Source: Stictocephala bisonia
Taxonomy: Eukaryota > Arthropoda > Insecta > Hemiptera > Membracidae
Reading direction: 5' to 3'
DNA: 64,000 nt
NCBI GenBank assembly: GCA_035578905.1
Contig: JAQJVL010000285.1
Span: 160,001 to 224,000 of the forward strand
The translations under genes and the position numbers were made by a program. The notes beneath the pieces were generated by a model, which worked only from the letters and a program-made list of their open reading frames with translations, had not been told where the DNA came from and did not search any database. Of the stretch, positions 45,081-57,069 are shown in pieces. Every line of letters starts with the position of its first letter. Position 1 is the stretch's first letter.

Positions 45081-47926
45081 AAGGAAAAAACCGCACATGA
45101 TTTTACAACGTCTGTTACATACTTCGTGTCAACTCTAATGGTTTCTTCCGCTTTAATTTTAATTTATTTTCTTTCTTCTTTTAAATAGCTGTTTTTATGA
45201 TATAGTTGTTTTTATTTTTTTTGTTCTTAAGCAAACTATGGTTAATACTAATACTGTTTTATCTTTCTGTAAACTGAACATAAATAGTAGTAATTACAAA
45301 TTTTAATATAATATATGCAAACAAAATAAGTAGCCATAGAAATAAAATATTCATGGAGTTGATTTATTTTCTGGAAGTGATATTCTGGAGCGTAAACTAA
45401 TGTTTGAGTGCGTTGAGACCGTTAGTTCATCTGTCTGAACACCAGTACAACTTTAAAAGTCTACGTGAGTCCTCAACTCGAGATTGCTTATTAGGAAATT
45501 GTATCGATCAGCAGACCTGCATTTACATATTTCTTAGCCTTATGAAATTATGATTATATATAGAGAGGCGAGATGCTGGTTTAGAAAATAAATTTAATTT
45601 TATTTTAGACCACAATTTCCTGCCTCCTAAGCAGGTCTGTATGTATGAGGAAGTCAATAATAACTTTACTTAAAACATTACTAAGTTTATCAAATCTGTA
45701 AAAAATTTCACTGACAATTTATCACCACCAAAATTTAATTTTCCATCTGTAAGATTATAGATCTCATTATCAATGTTTTATTCCATTTTTTGATATGATT
45801 TCTATTTATTTTTCATTACTACTTATTTATATTTTTACTCTTTCTGATTGAAGTAAATTAGTATTTGACTAATTAAAAACTACATTGTGTTTATTGTACA
45901 ACAATATACGTTTTATTTAAGAGGTGGTGTTTGGTGCTCTAAGAATCCTGTAGTTTAACACTTATTGAAAGATTTTTCAGTTAGTCAATGGTGTCGAACG
46001 TCACAAGGAGGGGTTTTAAACGTATAAGTCGCCTTTGTCTCTTTAAGCACACCAATCCTAACTAGGAGGCACTAGAAGAGAAACTGTTATCATAGTAGTG
46101 CGAGGAATTTTTATGAAAATCACGTCACAGATTTCAACCCCGATCGATAAGAGCACATTGGATAATAATGATACTTATTGTTCATCAAACATGAATTAGA
46201 AGTATTTCCCGTCAAATCACTGTTACTTATGAGTGTAACTCGATTACTCGATTCCTGAATAACAAACTGGAATAAATTGATTGGGGTACGTTACTCTCGT
46301 CAAACTGTGAGAGGTGACAATGAGCCCGAACGGGATCACTGTCCGTCCAAGCAAAATTGGTAAAATATTTTTTAGAATTTTCCTATTCGGAATCCTTGTC
46401 CGGATACCGCTATAATAAAATACCGGATACCGAAATAAAAGTAACAGTGCAAGCAAAGAATGTTACTTTGGCAGGATCTAGTTCTTTGGCATCTGTATAA
46501 ATATATTTTAGTAGATTCACTTAATTCATTAACAATATATAAATATTACGAGAAATGTTATAGAAAAAAAAACACACACACAAACACTAGTAAAACTTAA
46601 CAAATAAATACATGATATATCCAATAATTATCCCTAAACCAATTAATATAAATTTTCCTGAAATCGTAAAGCTGCTGCTAATAACGAAATGAATCCAGCG
46701 AACAGAATCTTTTCAAAATTAATAACCATAAATCTTTATTGAAAACTAGACAGTAACTAGAAAATTAGTCAATATGAAAGAATTACAAAAAATCAACAAT
46801 TCAATTAAAAAAAAAAGTGCTGCATTACGTTTATAAAAAGTAATCCTTATCAGATAGAATGGAAAGGCTAAAATAAACACAACACACGGTAATGTTGGCT
46901 TTTAAACGACCAGTGGTTGTGTGAAATAAATAACAAACTTTGGCGAGTGGACTGGAAGTGGCGTAATATCTTGTTCTCGGGAAACATTTCTTAATCCTGC
47001 TATTCTGGAGAATGTTGGTGAGACCGCGTTGTAAATTATGACCAGGCAGGGCTACATACTTACAGCCAGGTCAATAAATTTAGAGTAAAGATGTATTTCT
47101 GTTGATACTGCCAGGGTGGACTGGTAAAACTCCAGTCGCACATTTCAATACTGTCCCGATAATGGCCCACTGTAAATGGAATATTATCACGGCAAACCTG
47201 ATATACGATCAACAAAAATACATACCAAAATAGTATTGCATGCCTATTTTGTATTTATTAATATGGCTTTTTAATTATATAAGTGTAATATGTCCTAAAC
47301 AAATCCATTCTTGAAACGTGCTGTGATTCAAAATGGTCCTACCACTCACAAGAAACATTTATGATTCGTAGCCCTGAATAATAAACGTGTTTTAGATAAA
47401 TCGATGTTAGACTAGCAAAATATATCGTCATTATAAAATGTACCATCCACAATTCATTTAAAACCTAACAATTGAACTAGTCTTCGTCCGACCAGCCATT
47501 GCTTAGAAACAGTTGTTATACAAAATAAGCAAGAACGTTTTTCTAGTACAAATAAAAATTTCGAAACTTGAAAAGCGTACTTTCAATAATGTCACCAGCC
47601 AACTAACAAATACACGTTCATTAACATTGAATTACGTATTTTCACTAGATAAAGTTGAGATTAGTATGGAAAGAGTGAAAAAAAACGTGTACCTTTCACG
47701 TTATAATTTAAATATAAATATAAAAACGTGCCCCAACAATTTGTTATTCAACCAACGCACAATGAGTTAGTAAAACAAGTTTCACGGCCATTGATTTATC
47801 GGTTTAATTTGTGTAAGCATCCAAAATCAAGTCTCCAAACCTTTGTTGTGGAGAGAAGTATGAGTGGATGCTGTGGTAAGGAATATGAGACAGAAATCCA
47901 TTTTCCTTACCTGCAATACCCTCAAC
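45081..47926. other. AT-rich DNA with a mixed block at 46900-47200
   Basis: Mostly AT-rich without domain-bearing frames. The block 46900-47200 is of higher complexity (GAGACCGCGTTGTAAATTATG, ACAGCCAGGTCAATAAATT) and might be a conserved non-coding element. Confidence 0.3.
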
Positions 47927-48185
47927 CACAGAGAAAAAAACAAAGGTCGCATCCAATAGTGCGCTGAATGTGTGTCAAGTTAGTGTTGAGTAGACATGAA
48001 TAGTTCCCCAGTTTACCGTGGGATGGCAGGGCCAGCACCTAGTCAGTCCCTCGCTTTATTCCCCCAAATTCTCAAGGATAAATATGATAATTATTGCTCA
48101 TGTAATGTAATAATAATATTATTAGCTGTTACTCAAGTGTTTAATGAGGCCATAAGAAAGCGACCTCTGCTTCTTTTTCTCTGTG
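47927..48185 (+). mobile_element. Family-A inverted-repeat element, best complete copy
   Basis: Left end CACAGAGAAAAAAACAAAGG and right end AGCGACCTCTGCTTC...TTTCTCTGTG are inverted repeats of about 25 bp bounding 259 bp. Interior landmarks: AATAGTGCGCTGAATGTGTG, CCCAGTTTACCGTGGGATGG, GGCCAGCACCTAGTCAGTCC, CCCCCAAATTCTCAAGGATA, GAGGCCATAAGAAAGCGACC. No transposase, so a MITE. A clear target duplication is not visible here. Reference copy for the other family-A entries. Confidence 0.85.
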
Positions 48186-48240
48186 CCACAAAACAGCCCC
48201 CAATTGGTGACCGTCAAGCAGCATAAAATTGTCTAAGGAC

Positions 48241-48338
48241 GGGGTCGCTCAGACGGTCACCCATCCAAGGAGCAGCCACGTTTGATGTTGCTTAACGACG
48301 ACGCGATTACGTCGGAACCCTCCGGTCAAGGCCACTGG
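48241..48338 (-). pseudogene. 5S rRNA-derived pseudogene or SINE head
   Basis: On the minus strand GTTAAGCAACATC (48284-48296) and TTGGATGGGTGACCG (48254-48268) match the internal promoter and 3' half of 5S rRNA. The spacing from one start to the other is 28 bases, as in true 5S genes. Sequence before GTTAAGC (CCGACGTAATCGCGTCGTC) and after GTGACCG (TCTGAGCGACCCCGTCC) departs from 5S, so this is not a functional 5S gene. It could be the head of a 5S-derived SINE. It lies 55 bp beyond a family-A element. Confidence 0.75.
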
Positions 48339-48779
48339 AAAATCTACGCAATATGATCAGGTAAGCTGGGCTGATATCATATCCACGGTCTGTGGCGTAG
48401 TATGTACTGTAATTGTAATGGTATAAGTAGGGAGGAAGGGCAAGCCACTTAGAATCATATATGTACATAGAGTGGATAAGTTGGATTAATTTTCATTTTA
48501 CGACTTTGTCGTAATCTTTCTTACGACCACCAGAGCATTTTATATGACACAGCTTTGTAACTATAATATACAGCACAAACTAACTGCTGTTCATACAATT
48601 TTCTGAACTGCGTTGATTTTCTACCATAAGAAGTGAAGTTAGTTTTCTTTTGTTACACAGAGACTGTTAAATAAGCCCTCATATATCTTAAATAGCCAAC
48701 GCAATTCGTTTGCATAATAGTTGTATCAGTTGCTAATTCATAAAAGACTACAGTAGTTTATTTGTATAATTTTACCAGA

Positions 48780-49465
48780 CAGTAGACGACCTGTGTGTTA
48801 TATTTAGCGTGTGTAGGGGTTCCAGCTGCAGAGGGGAATCTTTCCTCCGCTGTGCTGCCTTACTTCACGTGCGCGACTACCACTTTCAAGTGTTCGAATT
48901 CCACAGCAGTGTTTAGCAAGAAAAAATAGGCCAAATGAACAATGCAAGTGTAAATTAATCGCTATTTAATGTTTACATTATTATTCATTGTGTTATTGAT
49001 ATTATTAAGTGATATTTTAACACTAAATAATGATTTAACTTTAATGTGTTAATCAACCAATAGTCATTGCACATTATTATTCATTGTGTTATTAAGTGAT
49101 ATTTTAACACTAAATAATGATTTAACTTTAATGTGTTAATCAACCAATAGTCATTGCACATTATTATTCATTGTGTTATTGATATTATTAAGTGATATTT
49201 TAACACTAAATAATGATTTAACTTTAATGTGTTAATCAACCAATAGTCATTGCTGATAGGCCTATTGACGTACAGGGCGGGACACTGCCAACACGTGATC
49301 TTACGTCACCCTTGTTGTCATGACAATTTTTAAACGGCATTACACTGTGGGTGGAGAGTAATTCTCTGTCTGTTTTTCACAACTCAGTGCATCTCACTCG
49401 CACCAGTGCGTTCAGTAGGTCGTTTTCTAAGCGGTCTATCTATAGTAACTAAGCCTTTGTATTTC
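48780..49465 (+). repeat. Dispersed repeat family B, copy 2
   Basis: Collinear with 8440-8935: GACGACCTGTGTGTTATATT, CAGAGGGGAATCTTTCC, GTGCTGCCTTACTTC, CAGTGTTTAGCAAG, then CATGACAATTTTTAAACG, GAGTAATTCTCTGTC, GCATCTCACTCGCACC, GTGCGTTCAGTAGG and TTTCTAAGCGGTCTATCTATAG. It is longer than copy 1 because of a triplicated segment in the middle. Confidence 0.75.
48975..49253. repeat. 96/87/96-bp triplication inside repeat B
   Basis: Units at 48975-49070, 49071-49157 and 49158-49253 are nearly identical (ACATTATTATTCATTGTGTT ... CAACCAATAGTCATTGC). The middle unit lacks 9 bp (TGATATTAT). The near-identity points to a recent expansion. Confidence 0.92.
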
Positions 49466-49819
49466 ACATGAGCCAACGTAGATTTGAAGTAAACTGTTTC
49501 ATAAGTTAAATAACAGTTAGATTGTGTCAGAAAGTGCTACAGTGTTAAAAATAAATAAAGAAATGGGCGTTGTGACAAACAGTGACACGGATTTTAGTTG
49601 TAAAACGACCGGCGAGACCCACCACAGCTCCCACACACGATATACACACAACAAAATAATTACTGAACTGAATATCATCATGCGTCAGATAGTGACAAGA
49701 GCGCTGCTACCGGACGACGTCGGCACTAAACCTGTCCTATCACGGCTCCGTGGAGAATAGAGATATATTTAAGAAGAAGAATGAATGTCTCCTAATGAAC
49801 TGTCAAAGGGGCCTCCGTA
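49466..49819. other. Unassigned DNA with a 78-codon open frame
   Basis: A plus-strand frame 49524-49760 (starts MSESATVLKINKEMG) has balanced amino-acid composition but no known domain and no visible splice or promoter support. It begins 60 bp after the repeat-B copy. Left unassigned. Confidence 0.25.
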
Positions 49820-50200
49820 AATCTTCCAATTGTACTCATTTGTAACCCACATTTGACGACGGCCGACCGTATTTCAGAGCGGCCGTTTACTTATCTCCTC
49901 ACAAATGCGGTATGAATGTTAAAACCGAGATAAATGTGAATTTTTAAAAGGAAACATTAAATCAGCTTTCGGACGATTTATCGACTCCATTTTCCCGAGG
50001 AGCTCGTATTCGGGTTTTAAATTATCGGTGACAGGTGGTCGTTATTTTCGCGTGATTGCGATAGCCGGGATATTTACGAGGTGGCGGCCGGCCGTCATAA
50101 CTCACGCGGCCGTAGGCCAATTAATGTGTGATGGACGCTGCCCCTCGCCCCGCCTCTCCCACACACTCCTATTGACTCTGGAGATTGTCTTTTGAGATGT
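49820..50200. promoter_or_regulatory. Candidate regulatory element in presumed intron
   Basis: A GC-rich, non-repetitive block with dense short motifs: two GCGGCCG/CGGCCGG clusters, GAGATAAATG, GGTGACAGGTGG (E-box overlapping TGACAG at 50029), GGCCGTCATAACTC and CCAATTAATGTG. No open frame of interest. This text is typical of insect developmental enhancers, but the assignment is by composition and position only. Confidence 0.35.
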
Positions 50201-50357
50201 CTATGGAAGTGTGAACTGAGTATACCGTATTGTAAGTCTTACAAAAGGAGTAAAATAGGTATAAAACACATAAATAAAAAGCTTTACTTAACCACATAAT
50301 ATATAGTAAAAGCAACTAAAACACTTATACGAATAAAAATGCACCATTTACTAACCT

Positions 50358-50605
50358 ACGTAAAATAAAATTTGATCTCAAAAACCTTGACACTATTTGT
50401 CCACCACCAATAAAGTATTTTTCAGATTTATGACTGCAATAAAATAGCAGTCAACTTCAACTAGCGTAAAATGTATTTCTGTCTACAATCACCTCGCTTC
50501 ACTGTCAACCAACGACGCCATTAGCTTACTTCGGCGAGTGAAAATTTGAAGGTCATACTTTACTAATAAAACTATAAAGTACGAATTTATTCGTGGTATT
50601 ATAAC
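50358..50605. repeat. Duplicated module D, copy 1
   Basis: About 250 bp closely matching 57735-57965 in the same orientation: GACACTATTTGTCCACCACC, TTTCTGTCTACAATCACCTC, TTCACTGTCAACCAACGACG, TTAGCTTACTTCGGCGAGTG, AATTTGAAGGTCATACT. A family-A element abuts its right end. It has no terminal repeats and no coding capacity: either a dispersed repeat or a duplicated regulatory module. Confidence 0.75.
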
Positions 50606-50626
50606 TTCACGGGTATTTATCGGTAC

Positions 50627-50884
50627 CGCAGCAGAGAAGAAAGAAAATGATGTCACATCTAATAGTGCGCTAAATGTGTGTCGAGTAGTTATTTCTCCAG
50701 TTTGCCATGACAAGGCCAGCACCTTGTCAGTCCCCCCCTTATTCCCCCAATTCCTCAAGGATAAACGTAGTAATTATTACTACAGATGTATATATGCACA
50801 ATGGTGGTAATATATTTACTACTGGCACTGTGAAGTTCGTTATAGCCTTAAGAAAACGCTCTCTGTTTATCTTTTCTCTGTGGT
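50627..50884 (+). mobile_element. Family-A inverted-repeat element with probable target duplication
   Basis: The left end GCAGCAGAGAAGAAAG and right end CTTTTCTCTGTG are flanked by GGTACC on both sides (50622-50627 and 50883-50888), a likely 6-bp target duplication that would mark the insertion borders for this family. Interior matches the 47927 copy (AATAGTGCGCTAAATGTGTG, GGCCAGCACCTTGTCAG, TTCCTCAAGGATAAACG). Confidence 0.8.
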
Positions 50885-52300
50885 ACCTCACAACTAGACT
50901 AACCATGGATCCGCAACCATTCACGTATTTCAGAAGTATCTCCTAAATTTTAAGGAGTATTTACATCAAGGGCTAACTATTAATTCTTTAAAATTACAAA
51001 TACATTATTCATTTTTTAACTAGTCGTTTTTTCTAATCTAATGAATTTTTTATACTGTACAGTATTTTTCGGGTTAAATTTTAGGAATAATTCTGGAGGA
51101 AACCATTTCTTTAATTTTTATTTACAATTTAGCTATTTCTCTTGACATCAATTTCATTTTAAACTGGTTTATGTTACTATTCGAACGTGTGGAATATCTT
51201 TCATGTCAAATATATTATTTATGTTCATCAAAAATTATTTGTTACAGTATGATATTTAACTAAATTAGTACACAATTTTTGACAATCTTTTCTTTCGTAT
51301 TATACTAATTCCAAAACATTAGTAAACAAATCGAGACCGATGGTGTGAGGCCGACTAGATCTTACAGCAATGATATAGGCCAGGAGTCACGACTTGTCTT
51401 GAGGTGCGGCATCAATACTAATTAAGACAGAATATAAGAAAAATATACTAAGATAAAATTTGTCTGGTCAGTTAGGAAGGTTAGTAAAACTGTAAGTAAA
51501 TACATGTTAACAAATTTACTCATCTATAGTTAGTAGTGTCGTAAAAATAAAAATAAATGCAGGTTAATGAAAACCAATGTTCAAGATACTAAAAAAAATA
51601 GACGCTTCATAAATTACGGATGTATTCAACTGCTAAAACTTAAATAGTGGCAACAAAACGTCTGAAAGTTAGGGAAACTTTAAAATCCCTATGGCGTATA
51701 AGCACAAGAGATCTAAATAAAATTACCCAATAAGATAATGTGAAACATATGTAAATTTATAAAATATACCATAAAACAAATGAAATCAAGTAAAATAAAG
51801 TATTACATTGAAGAATACGAATAATAATATATTATTTAAGAGACTCTAATAACTCTATGAATCGTAGAAAAACAAGAAAATACGGATAAAACATAAAGTA
51901 TACTTGTGAAGGCACCAGGTTTATACAACTACAGAAGAAATAGTTCCGAGTAACAAGAGAAATTAATAACGTGTTATGGGGAAATATGCGTAAAAGAATA
52001 AAATACAGTACTATGATAAAGAAATAAGAGTATAGCTGTAAAATTCAGTTGCATAAGTGATAACTGAGAAAAAACATGAAATTTATGTTTTGAGTAAATA
52101 CGTAAAAGTTTATAACGAGTAAAATCTCAAAATATCATAATGTTTAAACCTGAGTAAAAACATAAAAGATACAAATAATGAAGGGATCTGAGGTCAAGCC
52201 ATAAAATATGATAGTAAAAAACTTGAATAAAATCTCATAAAAATTACGCATTTTTCTTTTACGTTCAAGCCAAGTTTTCATTTTATTTTGATTTCCTTGG
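50885..52300. other. AT-rich DNA, no gene seen
   Basis: Very AT-rich, with GTAAAATAAA-like runs; no domain-bearing frame. Confidence 0.4.
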
Positions 52301-52309
52301 TGGCTTCCA

Positions 52310-52520
52310 GAATGCTCAGCTCTTGAGTATCATGTTAGATCACAAGAGCGACGCACGCACGCCCTCAACGGTTCAACTGACAGGCGACCTTCCGCCGGCC
52401 ATAAAATATCCACTAGAAAGAAGTCGACAGCTTATTTTATTCCAGTCGTAAATCTAGAGGAGCTTTTATCCGGCCGGGCTCATAACGTCGAGTGTGTTCT
52501 GTTGTCTTTAATTTAGAGCT
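52310..52520. other. GC-rich block, candidate regulatory element
   Basis: Unique GC-rich text with AACTGACAGGCGACC (TGACAG at 52378), CCGGCCATAAAATATCC, GTCGTAAATCTAG and GGCTCATAACGTCG. No coding signature. Resembles the block at 49820-50200 in style. Confidence 0.25.
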
Positions 52521-52638
52521 ATTGTAAACTGTCTTGTAAATGTAAATCTCTGCTCTTTAAATCCAAATCGAACTCAAAGCTCGTATAAATTTTATAGCAG
52601 TCTGAAAACTTGTTCTGTTAATATAGGTTTGATTTTAT

Positions 52639-52888
52639 GGAGATAAAACCCTGATCGAATGTCCTTGACATATAGGTGACATATTTAAGGAGATAAAACC
52701 CTGATCGAATGTCCTTGACATATAGGTGACATATTTAAGGAGATAAAACCCTGATCGAATGTCCTTGACATATAGGTGACATATTTAAGGAGATAAAACC
52801 CTGATCGAATGTCCTTGACATATAGGTGACATATTTAAGGAGATAAAACCCTGATCGAATGTCCTTGACATATAGGTGACATATTTCA
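52639..52888. repeat. 50-bp tandem array, five near-identical units
   Basis: Units start at 52639, 52689, 52739, 52789 and 52839: GGAGATAAAACCCTGATCGA, ATGTCCTTGACATATAGGTG, ACATATTTAA. Essentially no differences among units except the last few bases. The end of the 119-codon minus-strand frame overlapping it is repeat-derived. Confidence 0.95.
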
Positions 52889-54434
52889 ACCGGAATATAA
52901 TAAAATCGTGGACAAGTATTCGTGTGTGTGAGTAAAAGATTGTGACGAAAAATATTCTTTCTTGGAAACGTAAATATTGAGGTAAAGCAGCCCGCCGAAC
53001 TTGTCACGGGCTGGCACAAAAAATATACTATATGTATAGTTTGGTTTTTCTTATGGATACTACAAATTTGCATAAGTGATGACGTCTTATTCAATATTCA
53101 AACTGACGATAAAAGAGCACTGCATTCCTTTATATTAACGTTACAAATGAAAGGTTTCAATTAGTGTGAGTAGAGTGGATATGGGGGTTCAGCGACGCCC
53201 ATCGGAGCCGTCTCACTTTTCGGTGCCAAATAATATACTTAGTCACCAATTTTAATATCATTTTATAATAACTTTCTAAATGTACCGACACCCTGAATGG
53301 TTAAAAATGTTGTAAATAAATATTACATGTTGTTTAGGATCTAAAATACGGTACACAATCTGTAGACGAAAATAGACAACAATAGTATGATCTCTGGTAG
53401 ATTTGTTAGGTACTCATTCAGGCTTATCTAATATTTTGAAAAACTAGACAATTTGTGGTTGTATATTTTATAATGTCATATAATACTTTGTATTTAATAT
53501 GTATTTTATTTATTTTTCAGGTAGATAATATATTTTTTACGCAAGAACAAAGTAAATAACAAGTTAAACGTAATATCACAGTTTCCCACACCTTGATTCA
53601 AAGTAATTAAATCAATTAGAAATAATTAAATGATTTTAAGGTGTTGAGACTGCAGACACTATTTAAATACACCCTGTACAAGCTACTAAATTGTTATTTC
53701 AAGGTAATCAATGTTTTACTGTCATAAACAAGTTCTAAGTGCCACTGGAGTTGTCTTGTAGAATGCTTATTATGCTAAGCAGTCTTATTGAGTAGTACAT
53801 TATATACTTATCATCAATAGCCTACAATATTCAGTTTTATTTTTCCATTCCGTAATAGAGTAAAGGCTGTGAGTTCTACCGCACCAAAAAATATAAAAAT
53901 GTAAATGAAAAAAGGTAGTCGGGCTGGAATTCAATCTGTTACGCTCATAAAAACCAAATTCATTTTGAGGTATCAATTCTCGTTCACCATCTTGGGCTAA
54001 TAGTACGACTGCTTTGAGTGTTCAGTACGACAAAATACAGTTGTAAAAGAATGGTCATTGGGCTCTAAAACTTGTATTTACACCCTCAATAGCTCACATA
54101 TGGTATTTCCTATGGCAAAAAGGCTGGGCACAGCTTTTAGTAGATTAGTAGTTCTAAATGCCACCACTTGTTGGCATGAAAAAGAAGACTTAGAAACTCA
54201 GCAGCAAGTCTAAAATGTGAAAACCAGGCTGTCATTGGGGTGCAACATTGGGGTAATCTGCACTCTGCATTGGTGCGTGCAAGTCTTCTATATGCCATTA
54301 AAGGTGCAGACTTTTCAGTGAGCAACAGGTATGATCTACATCAACCAAATCTTCAATTTTCGCATTACAAGTTTTCAAGGTACGTATTTATATTTTTCTT
54401 CTTCACATGGCTCATGTTAGCCACTACTACTACA
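52889..54434. other. AT-rich DNA, no gene seen
   Basis: AT-rich. At about 53670 the text ACACCCTGTACA resembles the end of a mariner-like MITE (ACAGGGTG inverse) but no partner was matched. A small GC-rich patch at 53175-53235 is unassigned. Confidence 0.4.
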
Positions 54435-54500
54435 GGAAGAGCCAGTGGCCTAGCGGTCTAAGGAGAAAGGACTTTGAGCCTGAATTAGAGATGTGCAGAT
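54435..54500 (+). mobile_element. tRNA-like SINE head fragment
   Basis: GAGCCAGTGGCCTAGCGGTC followed by TAAGGAGAAAGG matches the 5' part of a tRNA-derived SINE (A-box GTGGCCTAGCGG). No B-box follows; the next text is unrelated. Fragment only. Confidence 0.5.
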
Positions 54501-57069
54501 TCTCCTTATTACTCTGTCTAAATCAAAACAGATATATAGTCTATGGAGAAAGAACAGAGTAGAGTTTAAAGGAAGATCTGTGGTCTCTGCTTAGGAAAAA
54601 AAGATTACGATCAAATACCAAAACTATTCCAACAATTTTTGTTATCTTTTATATGTTTGCTTACTATAAACTTTTAATTGTCTACCTATTAAATTATATT
54701 GTCTCAGACGGTTGTCTTAATCTGATCTTTCTTTTCTGAGTACCTCCAAAATGTATAGATCAATCTACAATGACTAAGTAACACTTATTCTTCTTGTCAA
54801 TACCAATTTTAAACTCATAATTTACTATCCTAATGTTCAGTTACAGTATTCTGTTAAGATAGTGATATACTTATTCATGAGTCAATTATAAATGCCAAAT
54901 GGCTACTGAAACCAGAAAACGTTGATGATAGCCAAGATAAAAGGCTTGCTTTTACTTGTATCTTCTACGAACGTTAAAGAAGTATTATTGAAGATATTCT
55001 ATTTAAATTCAATTGCTGTGGTTGATGACACAATGTCATTTTACTTTCAGACGAATATGAGTTTTGAATTACTTTAAACTTTGGCTAGGGGAAATAGGCT
55101 GAACGTATTATTACATTTTTTACTTTTTTTGTTAGTAGTTGGATCTGTATTGAATTTTGAAAAGAGATTGGAGATTGTAATCAGTAATGATAATACACAA
55201 TTACTTAAAGAGCTTAATATTCCATGTAAATTCCCTGTACATCCATCTTTAACGTCACTGAAGTAAAGAGAAGGAGCATGATACATTTGTAGTGTACTGT
55301 ATGTGTATAATTGATCACACGAAATTCTAAAATGTACATGTTATACAAAAATGTTGATGTCTTAAATTCATTAACTAACACTTGTTATCTATTGTGCGAC
55401 ATGCGGGAATCTTGAATATTAGTAGTGCTGCTTGGCTTAGGTATAAGTTAGTGCTTATAATAATTGTTAAATTTCAGAATATGTGTATGTATACAGGGTG
55501 ATCCGGGAGAGATAGGGATAACTTGAAGGTGATAGTAGATACAAAAACAAGCAAAAAGGGTTTATAAAAACATATGTCCTAATATATGTCGTTTTCTGTC
55601 TGTTTGTTTGTGTTTTGCATGGAAATATCTAGTACTATATCTCTGAAACAGAATAAACAAATAATTTGAAACTTGGCAGCTTTATTCAGATAATTAGTGG
55701 CAATAATAACAACTGAAATGACTAAAATAACTTCAGCCGACTCAAAATAGCAGAATTAAAAAATAATCAATATCTCGAAAACGTTCAATATCACAGAAAG
55801 CAAGTTTAATAACAATAACTTTGAATTTAATTTAATACAAAATGTAATGACACCTCATTTGTAAAAATCGGTTCATAAATAATTGAATAAAATCTTATTT
55901 TAGTTCCTTGGTGTTTATTTTTTCACATTATTTAGTATGAGTAAGATAATTTCAGTCTTTTTCATAGTAACAATGATTTCAGTAAATTAAAATCTGTTTA
56001 AATCGATTATTTAAATTCGATTCAGTTGTTTAGTTGACTTAACAGTTTTATAACATGACAAAAAGTTTAATTATATTTACATATAAATTAAAATTAAACT
56101 TTAAAGAAGTTTTTAATTTTGAATAAACACACTTGTAATAGAGTCTTGAATAGTTTTGAATTGTTTAATGTCTACATTTATTACTTAATGAGGCAATTTA
56201 TTATTTAATTTAGAAGCCATATATTCTTAATTTTTTGTATTGTTGTGTTTTATACCTAAGGATATTTTTGCTTTCAGTGAATTCGTGTGAATTATTTTTT
56301 GTGTACATAAAGTTTTTACATATAAATAGAAGAGGAAGAGTAATCATTTAAACTCTTGTATGGAAGTTGGCGTGGAGTTTTTGAAAGGTATCTTACAATT
56401 TAATTCCATAAACCAATATACTATGCATATGTGCTAAGTAAAATGGTAATATTACATCTTCACTAACAATGTATTTTAATCTTCTAAGAAAATAGACATC
56501 TTTATTTTATTTATTTATTTTAAATTCTCATGTTATTCCAAGAGAGATCATAATTCAAAAATCCTAATAATTTTATGTAATAGATGTGTAAGGTCAAGTA
56601 TTGATTAATTAAAATGAGTCATATAAATTTATGTCAATTATTTTGTTGAAATAATAAATTCATTTTAAATGTATATTTCCTTATTTTAAGGTCAATAAAT
56701 AGAAAAAATAGTATAGTTGTATTATTTAACAAAGACGGTAGAAACTTTATAAGTCATTTTCTGAGATATCAAATTTACTTTATCATGTTCAATATAATCA
56801 GTATTGTTTTCATTTTATTTATTTATTTTTTATTAATCTAGTTCAACCTGTTTTACGAGTAATAAAGAATGGAGAAACTATTTTGTACTTAGGTATTTTA
56901 AATGTTCTATATTTTTATAATACATCCAATGCTCACAGATAAACAGTACATGTATGTTGTATTTTTAATTTATTTTTTTAAATAATGCCTTCAATGTTAC
57001 AATAAACATTTTTCCAATTTTTAATATTAATATTCTTGATAATAATTTTATCATTAAATTATACATTAA
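54501..57069. other. AT-rich DNA with a solitary mariner-like MITE end at 55493
   Basis: At 55493, TACAGGGTGATCCGGGAGAG has the form of a Tc1/mariner-type MITE terminus. I found no matching inverse in the window, so its extent is unknown. The rest is AT-rich and unassigned. Confidence 0.4.

Noticed and set aside
48241..48338. A functional 5S rRNA gene
   Set aside because: Only the internal half matches; both ends differ from 5S and there is no terminator T-run in place.
52735..53094. 119-codon minus-strand frame
   Set aside because: Its C-terminal part is translated 50-bp tandem repeat; no domain in the rest.
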